From the NCBI GenBank assembly GCA_903835005.1, contig CAILLK010000103.1, positions 1 to 44,476 on the forward strand: a DNA stretch of 44,476 nt. Reading direction: 5' to 3'. This document shows positions 6,437 through 12,900 of this stretch, in pieces. The stretch is from an uncultured Bacteroidota bacterium. GTDB lineage: Bacteria > Bacteroidota > Bacteroidia > Chitinophagales > Chitinophagaceae. Each line of letters starts with the position of its first letter. Position 1 is the stretch's first letter. The notes beneath the pieces were generated by a model. That model was not told where the DNA came from and did no database searches. It saw only the letters and a program-made list of their open reading frames with translations. A program made the position numbers and the translations under genes.

Positions 6437-7431
6437 AAAAAGAACGCCAATTGTCCGATGATTTACTGGTAAAGTATCTTCTTGGCGAGGTGTCTGAAAG
6501 GGAACTGAAGCAAGTGGAAGACTGGATCAGGGAAAGCTCAGTAAATAAAAATGAATTGGACGCTTTCAGCCTGCTCTGGGAACAAAGCAGGCGGTTGCAG
6601 CCTGCCGGTTTACCAGATACGGATGCCGCCTGGCAGAGATTTCAAAACAGGATATCAGCCGGTAAACCTGCTTCAAAAACGATCCCTGTTCCGCAACCTT
6701 ACAGGTGGCTGAAGGCAGCCGCAATACTATTACTCTTTGCCGGCGCAAGTTGGTTCGCACTCAATCACAATAATTTTACCAGCAAGCCTGTGGCCGGTAT
6801 TTACAAGCCGCTGCCACAACTGAAACCGGTTTCTGCTGCCACTCCCGCTCCGGTAGTAAGCCCATTGGCGGCACAACAAGCCAAAGAACCTAAATCAACT
6901 ATTGAAAAAGTAGAAAAAGCTGCACAAATCACAAGCATTGCAATAGCAGGTGCGGTTCAGGAAGTGTCAAAGAAAAAATCTGATACAGAGGTTAAAAAAT
7001 ATTATTCAAGAGGGACTGTTACCAAAACCAAAACCAACCAGTTTATCTGCAACAGTACACCTTATCCTTTTGAGATATGTATTATCCAGTCGGTAAAATG
7101 TAAAAAAAATGACCAGCCAACTGCCGTTTCCACCTGCAGCGTTCTCGAGCCCGACCAGTCTGGCCAGTTGCGCTACAAAGCATTCGATAAAATTGCTAAG
7201 CACTGCAAGGCTACCATTGAAGAGATTACCATTACTAAAATTACCACAGGCGAAACAATTGTGCTCAACGACCATTCCACACCTACAACGGCCCAGAATT
7301 TCTTCAACCACATTACCGGCAAAAAGAAAGGCGATGTGTTTGCTGGTATGTTTCATTGCGATGGAAATGAGCGTATAGACGACTGCGGGCTTACTTTCAA
7401 CAGTAGTTTTGGCAATCTGAGCCTTCAATAA
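6433..7431 (+). CDS. FecR-like anti-sigma factor with an atypical Cys-rich periplasmic domain
   Basis: This 332-residue membrane protein has a cytoplasmic N-terminus that fits FecR-type anti-sigma domains (DDLLVKYLLGEVSERELKQV, then DAAWQRFQNRI). A single membrane helix follows near residues 92-108 (LKAAAILLLFAGASWFAL), then a Pro/Ala/Lys-rich linker. Instead of the usual FecR periplasmic domain, the C-terminal ~130 residues form a region with seven cysteines (FIC, EIC, VKC, STC, KHC, FHC, DDC) that I do not recognise. The start is GTG 6433, overlapping the sigma TGA. It probably binds the adjacent ECF factor and releases it on an envelope signal. The sensing domain is the unusual part. Confidence 0.75.
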   Translation: MKKERQLSDDLLVKYLLGEVSERELKQVEDWIRESSVNKNELDAFSLLWEQSRRLQPAGLPDTDAAWQRFQNRISAGKPASKTIPVPQPYRWLKAAAILLLFAGASWFALNHNNFTSKPVAGIYKPLPQLKPVSAATPAPVVSPLAAQQAKEPKSTIEKVEKAAQITSIAIAGAVQEVSKKKSDTEVKKYYSRGTVTKTKTNQFICNSTPYPFEICIIQSVKCKKNDQPTAVSTCSVLEPDQSGQLRYKAFDKIAKHCKATIEEITITKITTGETIVLNDHSTPTTAQNFFNHITGKKKGDVFAGMFHCDGNERIDDCGLTFNSSFGNLSLQ

Positions 7432-7510
7432 ATGTTAATTAAGGACATAAAAACAGTTATAACCAAAAAGTTTCTTTACTTTTAAAACCAAAAAACAAAA
7501 AACAAGTATT

Positions 7511-8080
7511 ATGAAAAAAGTGTTCTTTTCGCTCCTGTGCCTTACCATAGGCACAACGTATGTGATGGCACAGGAAAACCATGCACCTGTCGCTAAACCA
7601 AATGTAATGCAAGCATCTCCGGGCAATGCACCTGTCGCTGCACCGGCACCCGCTAAGCCAGCGCCGGACCCCGATGCAGGTATCTTCAAATTCAAAGAAG
7701 AAACTCATGATTACGGCGAAGTAATGGAAGGCCCGCTGGCTGAAACCGACTTCGAATTCAAGAATGTAGGTAAGAAACCTATCAACATTACTGAAGCACA
7801 CGGTTCTTGCGGATGCACCGTGCCTCAATGGCCTCATGAGCCTATTATGCCAGGTAAAAAAGGAACTATCCATGTAGCCTATACTACACAGGGCCGCCAG
7901 GGTATGATATCAAAGGAAGTTACCATCAATTCAGATGCGCAGCAGAGCCCGATGGTATTGCATATCCGTGGTACAGTGAAACCAAAGCCGGTTGATCCTA
8001 ATGCAGCTCCGGCAGCAGCTCCTGCACCGCAGTCACCAAATCTGGTGCCACCGCCGCAGTCAGTTCCTGCTCATAAATAA
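7511..8080 (+). CDS. Secreted DUF1573 protein
   Basis: This 189-residue protein has a clear signal peptide (MKKVFFSLLCLTIGTTYVMA, cleavage before QEN). An Ala/Pro-rich linker follows, then a DUF1573 domain (FKFKEETHDYGEVMEGPLAE through ITEAHGSCGCTVPQWPHEPI and GTIHVAYTTQGRQG). The C-terminal tail is again Pro/Ala-rich. DUF1573 has an immunoglobulin-like fold and is common in the periplasm or outer membrane of Bacteroidota; its function is not known. The SCGCTVP motif is typical. It lies 79 bases after the anti-sigma gene and ends at a strong terminator, so it may be the last gene of that unit, though a separate promoter is possible. Confidence 0.88.
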   Translation: MKKVFFSLLCLTIGTTYVMAQENHAPVAKPNVMQASPGNAPVAAPAPAKPAPDPDAGIFKFKEETHDYGEVMEGPLAETDFEFKNVGKKPINITEAHGSCGCTVPQWPHEPIMPGKKGTIHVAYTTQGRQGMISKEVTINSDAQQSPMVLHIRGTVKPKPVDPNAAPAAAPAPQSPNLVPPPQSVPAHK

Positions 8081-8103
8081 TAAATTATAAATTATTAATT
8101 CAG

Positions 8104-8131
8104 CCCCGCCTCTCAACCAGGCGGGGTTTTT
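8104..8131 (+). terminator. Strong intrinsic terminator after the DUF1573 gene
   Basis: CCCCGCCT (8104-8111) and AGGCGGGG (8119-8126) form a perfect 8-bp GC-rich stem with a 7-base loop, followed by TTTTT. Confidence 0.92.
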
Positions 8132-8232
8132 GCATTCAGGAAATTTTCAGTGCAATGTATCAGAAATCCGGAATTCACATGGCCCGGCCACATTTCATAA
8201 TAATGTCTTAATCCAGATCACCTGTGTTTTTC

Positions 8233-8302
8233 CCGTTGGTTAGGTTTACCGACCGTTGGTTAGGTTTAGTTGTTAATGGGTTTTAACAATTGTTAGATTG
8301 CA
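8233..8302 (+). promoter_or_regulatory. Paired direct repeat plus -7-like box (putative LytTR-regulated promoter, copy 1)
   Basis: CCGTTGGTTAGGTTTA occurs at 8233-8248 and 8253-8268, a period of exactly 20 bases (two helical turns). ATTGCA, within a TAGATTG box, begins at 8297, 44 bases after the start of the second copy. The same arrangement is found before the gene at 10726. LytTR regulators bind such same-face direct repeats; the AlgR-type core CCGTTCGTC is similar. A LytTR response regulator is encoded in the same window. Confidence 0.75.
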
Positions 8303-8339
8303 TCGAAATCAAAATTTTCTAACCAAAAAACTAATCAAA

Positions 8340-8411
8340 ATGGAAAAAAGAAGAGTCAAATATCTAAGATTTAATAGCACATGGTATTTATTTATATTTA
8401 AAAGAATGTAG
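8340..8411 (+). CDS. Possible 23-aa leader peptide
   Basis: This short frame (MEKRRVKYLRFNSTWYLFIF and three more residues, ending TAG 8409-8411) lies between the putative LytTR-type promoter and the secreted protein gene at 8453. Its ATG is about 71 bases after the second direct repeat. That is nearly the same distance as from the matching repeat to ATG 10726 in the other gene. It is strongly basic and then hydrophobic. It may be a translated leader or chance. Confidence 0.3.
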   Translation: MEKRRVKYLRFNSTWYLFIFKRM

Positions 8412-8452
8412 TTGTAAAATAATATTAATAATTAAAAAAAAACATAAAATAT

Positions 8453-10162
8453 ATGAAAAAGATATTATTATCAGTGATTATTGCATTTATTTTTAGCTTA
8501 AATGCGATTGCATGTGATTTCCCAATCATAACTTCTTGTTGCCTTAAAGCAAGTTTTCATAGTACTGAAACAATTGAGATGTCGTTTTCTGGGCTCTGTT
8601 CAACAAATGTATATATATGGATACACACGGGCTCTGGATATTCATCATCCGATTTTCTTGAATTAAATTCCTCATCTCCAATTGTGAGTCTATCGGGCGT
8701 TGGAACCTATTTATTTACAATTTCTTCATCTCAAGTAATACCCCTAGACCAATGTTATAGCGTATTCACCGGTACCAATCCGAGCGATGCCCCTTATATC
8801 GCATATAATCCAGTTTTTTATCAACTTTGTCCATGCGTAACTGGCGCATGTTATATAGATGATCCAAATTCCACGGATCCTTTAATAATCGATTTGCAAT
8901 CACCAGCTGCTGGTCCATCCTCATTATATTTATGGGTAGATGCAGGCATGGGTGCCGGACCGGAAGGATATTTTTCAACAACAGGAGTAGGAACTTTTAA
9001 TGGAAGTAATTATGATCACCTTGTTACTTGCAATACTTTAGGCTATTTCTATGATGCCGCAGAATTTAATCATGCATGTATACCAATTATATATGTAAGT
9101 GATATTTGGATGGATCCAATAACTACCTCTACAGATCATCCAGAAGACTGGGCTATGCCTTTTTCTACGATTTGCCCTTGTCCAAGTCAGAACCTTACCC
9201 CCCAATCAAAATATCAAGGTGGCTGTGTTCTGACAGATCCGATAACTTATTTGTCAACAGTTAGTGTTCAAACCGACAATCCTTCGATAAGTTACATGTG
9301 GTTTGAAAGCCTATCTGGAATGGCAACTTCAATAAGTGTTATAGCCAATAGTGGCCCAGGATTACCTTGGATTGCAACTTTTAATTTTACAACAATTGGA
9401 GGCGGAATATGCCCTACTCCAGAATGCCATAATTTTTATTTTTCAAGTACGCCTACTGACCCTCGTCCTAATGAGGCAACACGTTTGTTGATTTGTCCTT
9501 GTGGTGCACAGACGCCTCCTAATACAAATTATATGCCCGGTTGCCTGAGCCTTGATGCATCCTACTGGGCAACAGTTACTGTGGAAACAAATAATGGTAT
9601 AACCCCAAATTATATGTGGTTTGAAGGTATGTCCGGAATGGCAGTGCAATTCGGTCCAGCAGTACCGAATCCTTTATGGCCAGGAACACCTGGTGAACTA
9701 CCATTTATCGTTAGTTTTGATTTTGCTACTATTGGAGGTGGAATCAGTCCGACAATGATCTGCCACAATTATTATTTCTCATCAACACCAATTGATCCTC
9801 GGCCAACTGTCGCATCTCTAATTTGTCCTTGTCAAGGGGAAGGTAATCCAGGCCAAAGGTCCAGTAATACAGTTTCAGGAAATGCTAATATAAATTTAGA
9901 AAACCTAAATAATGTAAATATCTATCCGAATCCAGCAAATGGGAATGTGACAGTTACATTTAATTTAATGAATCAATCCGATATACAAATAGATATTACT
10001 GATCAGATTGGGCGCACAATTAAAATACTGGCAAGTCAACGAATGCAATCAGGTAAACAGAAAATTAATTTCAATACGTATGATTTAACTGATGGTATTT
10101 ATTTCATTAGAATACAATCAGATAAACAAACGATGAATAATAAATTAACTGTAATTAAGTAA
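8453..10162 (+). CDS. Secreted T9SS protein with two ~105-residue repeats
   Basis: This 569-residue protein has an N-terminal signal peptide (MKKILLSVIIAFIFSLNAIA). The Cys- and aromatic-rich body contains two related ~105-residue repeats at roughly 240-345 and 350-455. Each has CPC, YMWFE.(L/M)SGMA, (F)ATIGGGI and CHN(F/Y)YFSSTP(T/I)DPRP. The C-terminal ~80 residues form a type A T9SS sorting tail: NVNIYPNPANGNVTVTFNL, DQIGRTI, then DLTDGIYFIRIQSDK. It should be exported across the outer membrane and released or anchored at the surface. I recognise no catalytic domain. The paired direct repeat upstream is shared with the lectin-like gene at 10726, so both are probably controlled together. 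The transcript likely ends at the hairpin near 10225. Confidence 0.85.
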   Translation: MKKILLSVIIAFIFSLNAIACDFPIITSCCLKASFHSTETIEMSFSGLCSTNVYIWIHTGSGYSSSDFLELNSSSPIVSLSGVGTYLFTISSSQVIPLDQCYSVFTGTNPSDAPYIAYNPVFYQLCPCVTGACYIDDPNSTDPLIIDLQSPAAGPSSLYLWVDAGMGAGPEGYFSTTGVGTFNGSNYDHLVTCNTLGYFYDAAEFNHACIPIIYVSDIWMDPITTSTDHPEDWAMPFSTICPCPSQNLTPQSKYQGGCVLTDPITYLSTVSVQTDNPSISYMWFESLSGMATSISVIANSGPGLPWIATFNFTTIGGGICPTPECHNFYFSSTPTDPRPNEATRLLICPCGAQTPPNTNYMPGCLSLDASYWATVTVETNNGITPNYMWFEGMSGMAVQFGPAVPNPLWPGTPGELPFIVSFDFATIGGGISPTMICHNYYFSSTPIDPRPTVASLICPCQGEGNPGQRSSNTVSGNANINLENLNNVNIYPNPANGNVTVTFNLMNQSDIQIDITDQIGRTIKILASQRMQSGKQKINFNTYDLTDGIYFIRIQSDKQTMNNKLTVIK

Positions 10163-10218
10163 TATAAGTTACTAGAATTGTATATAAACTATCAAAAGGG
10201 AAAATAGCCAGAAAAGAG

Positions 10219-10254
10219 AATGGTGGTCATCAAAGGTCACCTTCTTTTTTCTAG
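10219..10254 (+). terminator. Terminator after the first T9SS gene
   Basis: GAATGGTG pairs with CACCTTC, with one bulged T, and is followed by TTTTTT. The sequence GG.CACCTTCTTTTTTC is closely related to the hairpins near 10558 and 12886. Confidence 0.55.
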
Positions 10255-10610
10255 TTAATTAAGATATCCACTCTTGACAAAATTTCCTAGTGTGTTTGAT
10301 TAACTATAGATTAATTAAAAATTAATAACAATGTAATTCATTAAAGAGTATAAGTTGCATGAATGAAAAAGTCTATTCGTTATTTAAGCTAAATTTTCAT
10401 GTAAAAATGTGCATGTATATTCTGAATTATTAGCTCAATCCAGATTTTTAATCATTTTATTCTTGTAGTTCCGAATGATAGGAATTCAAGATCCAATATT
10501 TTCTATAACTTTAAGATGTCGAAGCACTTATATTCTCTGTAGAGAGGAACTCCTCAAAAAGGCGCCTTCTTTTTTCGGCCATAACAATTATCCCAATTCC
10601 ATTGCAATTT
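10255..10610. other. Intergenic stretch with an orphan terminator-like sequence
   Basis: This is AT-rich DNA without a convincing gene. A terminator-like sequence, AAAAAGGCGCCTTCTTTTTT at about 10554-10573, follows a short GAGG/CCTC hairpin. It has no gene in front of it and resembles the terminators of both T9SS genes, so a deleted gene or a small RNA ending here is possible. Confidence 0.4.
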
Positions 10611-10612
10611 TC

Positions 10613-10682
10613 CCGTTGGTTAGGTTTTCTTCCCGTTGGTTAGGTTTTTTTGGTAAAGGATGTTTTTATTCAAAACATTGCA
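10613..10682 (+). promoter_or_regulatory. Paired direct repeat plus -7-like box (putative LytTR-regulated promoter, copy 2)
   Basis: CCGTTGGTTAGGTTT occurs at 10613-10627 and 10633-10647, again 20 bases apart. ATTGCA at 10677-10682 lies exactly 44 bases after the second copy begins, as in the copy at 8233-8302. The ATG of the lectin-like gene is 79 bases beyond the repeat. Little else upstream of the two genes matches, so the conserved parts are likely functional. Confidence 0.78.
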
Positions 10683-10725
10683 CATCACTCATTAAGATTA
10701 ATCCGATTTTTAAAACTCTTTTTTT

Positions 10726-12849
10726 ATGAAAAAACTGATATTTGCATTACTGGCAATATTGTTATCTAATCTGGTTTTTGCTCAATTTAATCTAGTAGGT
10801 TCGGCGGTGGGCAGCGCTGGTTCTTATAATTTAACTCCGCCTTCATCATGTGGCGCTATAATAAGCTCAGGTGCGATATGGAGCACTTCAACAGTAGATT
10901 TTACCCATTCTTTCACCTTGCAGTATGATGCATTATTTGATATGTATTCCGGAGGTGCTGATGGTATTTGTGCTGTTTTCGGAGACCGGATTAATACTGC
11001 TGCCGGAACCGGTTCATATAATTACAAGGGCGGTTGCCTGGGGTATTACAATTATACATGGGGAGGATGTGGGTCATGGGCGGGCAGCGGCAGTTGCGGG
11101 CATGATCCTGATTTTGATGAATCGGTGGCTGTGGAATTTGATATATTCAATAACACCTGCGCAAATTTATTTGACCCGCCTTATGACCATGCGGCTATTT
11201 GCCAGAATGGATTTCCTCAGCCACTCCATTGGTCGGGTACACCATGTGGCGGATCATCGCCCGATGGCGGGCCGGTGCTGATAAATGGTGTATCAGGTAT
11301 AAAAGACAATAAGTTTCACACTTACGATATAATCTGGTGCCCTATAGCAGGTAGTACGCCGCTAACAGGCCATTTTATAGTTCTTCTTGATGGCGGAACA
11401 GTATTGTTAAATACCTTATTTATTCCATCAACTGTTTTTCTTTCCAGCCCGATTACAGCAATAAACTGGGGTTTTACCGGCGCTACCCAATCTGATTGCA
11501 GCAATCAGGAAATTAAAAATATCAGTATTTCAACATCTGGTTCATTAACCGTAAATGTATCAATTCAATTATGTTCTGCATCATCAGTCACTTTGCCAGC
11601 CCCTGGACCCCCTTTTTCTTATACCATGTGGAGTACCGGAAGTACCGCACCATCAATAACAGTTTCAAGTTCAGGTATATATTCGGTTCAAACGGCATGT
11701 AGCTGTGTTAAGCTTAAAACTGTTTACAATGTAGCCTTTGGCCCGGTTCCCGGCCCTATTTCAGGAACCGGCCCTGTATGTATTGGCGGCTCTATAAACC
11801 TTACCGACCCAACTACAGGTGGCACATGGTCTTCGGATGGTTATTTTGATGTCATCGGGCCAGCCACAGGTATAGAAACCGGTATGAACGGAGGTACAGG
11901 TACGGTTACCTATACCTTGCCAGACGGCTGTTTTGTTACCGCACCTGCTATAGTAGACTCATCAACCGTTGGGCCGGTTATTGGCCCATCTACACTATGC
12001 GAAGGTTCAACTGTTACACTGACAGATATTACTCCCGGAGGTACCTGGAGCGGCGGCGGCACATACGCTACCATTTCTGCTATGGGTGTTGTAACGCCCA
12101 TTACAGGCACGTCTGGAGGTATCGATATCTTTACCTATACGGCCACATCAGGTACCTGCACAAATTCTGCTTATATCTATATTGATGTCATCGCTTACCG
12201 CTATCCGTGCGTAACGGTATCCTGTACCGGTTGCGGTCCATACATGTATACTTTCACGTCCACAATACCTGTTTCAAGCTCAGGTTATATAGTTTATGAT
12301 ATAGTCAATTCATCAGGTATTACCTGTGCAGGCCCCTTCACTATGCCATTCCCTGCCGCACCGGTTCCGGCAGCATCATTTTATGCCTCGGCCAGCTGCC
12401 CGGGAGATGGAATTTGTATTATTGGCTTAACAGATTCGGGCTGTTATTGGGGCTCAGGGCCTGTACCTCCATGGCCAACAACGCCACTGCCTCCATTGCC
12501 TCATGATTGTTGCGCGCTGCAAAACCCCGGAATCAGTTACCGATCAGGAAATCTTATAAACGGCAATACTTCAGGTGAAGTTAGTTCTGCTATATCGTTA
12601 TTGCCAAACCCGAATAATGGGGTATTACATATAACCGGTACAATGCCTGCAGGTACTGATGAGCAATCGGTTAATATGGAAGTACTGGATGTATCAGGGA
12701 ATATTATAATTACAGACATTGCTTCTCTGGATAAAGGCATTATAAATAAAACCATAACCATCAATAGCAATATTGCCAATGGTACCTATATGCTAAAATT
12801 AAAAACTACTAAAGGAGATCAGCTATTCAAGTTTACTCTGGAAAGGTAA
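10726..12849 (+). CDS. Secreted T9SS protein with an L-type lectin-like N-terminal domain
   Basis: This 707-residue protein starts with a signal peptide (MKKLIFALLAILLSNLVFA). Residues ~20-270 resemble a bacterial L-type lectin domain, a concanavalin-like sandwich. They include FTLQYDALFDMYSGGADGIC (GADG motif), SVAVEFDIFNN with the typical acidic residue, DHAAI and HTYDIIWCP, then HFIVLLDGG. Next come Ig/PKD-like modules rich in GTWSGGG-type turns (about 330-500) and a Cys/Pro-rich part. The type A T9SS tail is ISLLPNPNNGVLHITG ... NIANGTYMLKLKTTKGDQ. The protein probably binds glycans at the cell surface. Promoter architecture is shared with the gene at 8453, and a LytTR two-component pair follows convergently. 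Confidence 0.82.
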   Translation: MKKLIFALLAILLSNLVFAQFNLVGSAVGSAGSYNLTPPSSCGAIISSGAIWSTSTVDFTHSFTLQYDALFDMYSGGADGICAVFGDRINTAAGTGSYNYKGGCLGYYNYTWGGCGSWAGSGSCGHDPDFDESVAVEFDIFNNTCANLFDPPYDHAAICQNGFPQPLHWSGTPCGGSSPDGGPVLINGVSGIKDNKFHTYDIIWCPIAGSTPLTGHFIVLLDGGTVLLNTLFIPSTVFLSSPITAINWGFTGATQSDCSNQEIKNISISTSGSLTVNVSIQLCSASSVTLPAPGPPFSYTMWSTGSTAPSITVSSSGIYSVQTACSCVKLKTVYNVAFGPVPGPISGTGPVCIGGSINLTDPTTGGTWSSDGYFDVIGPATGIETGMNGGTGTVTYTLPDGCFVTAPAIVDSSTVGPVIGPSTLCEGSTVTLTDITPGGTWSGGGTYATISAMGVVTPITGTSGGIDIFTYTATSGTCTNSAYIYIDVIAYRYPCVTVSCTGCGPYMYTFTSTIPVSSSGYIVYDIVNSSGITCAGPFTMPFPAAPVPAASFYASASCPGDGICIIGLTDSGCYWGSGPVPPWPTTPLPPLPHDCCALQNPGISYRSGNLINGNTSGEVSSAISLLPNPNNGVLHITGTMPAGTDEQSVNMEVLDVSGNIIITDIASLDKGIINKTITINSNIANGTYMLKLKTTKGDQLFKFTLER

Positions 12850-12872
12850 GATCATTAATATACCCCCTGGAG

Positions 12873-12900
12873 AACGGCGCACCTGAAGAGGGCGCCTTCT
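12873..12900 (+). terminator. Terminator between the lectin-like gene and the convergent sensor kinase gene
   Basis: GGCGC and GCGCC arms, extended by GAA/TTC, enclose an ~11-base loop. TTCTTATTTTATT follows on the plus strand. It lies just beyond the end of the convergent kinase gene. Confidence 0.6.

Noticed and set aside
10475..10729. 84-codon open frame before the lectin-like gene
   Set aside because: It runs across the terminator-like sequence and the paired direct repeats and has no protein-like composition.
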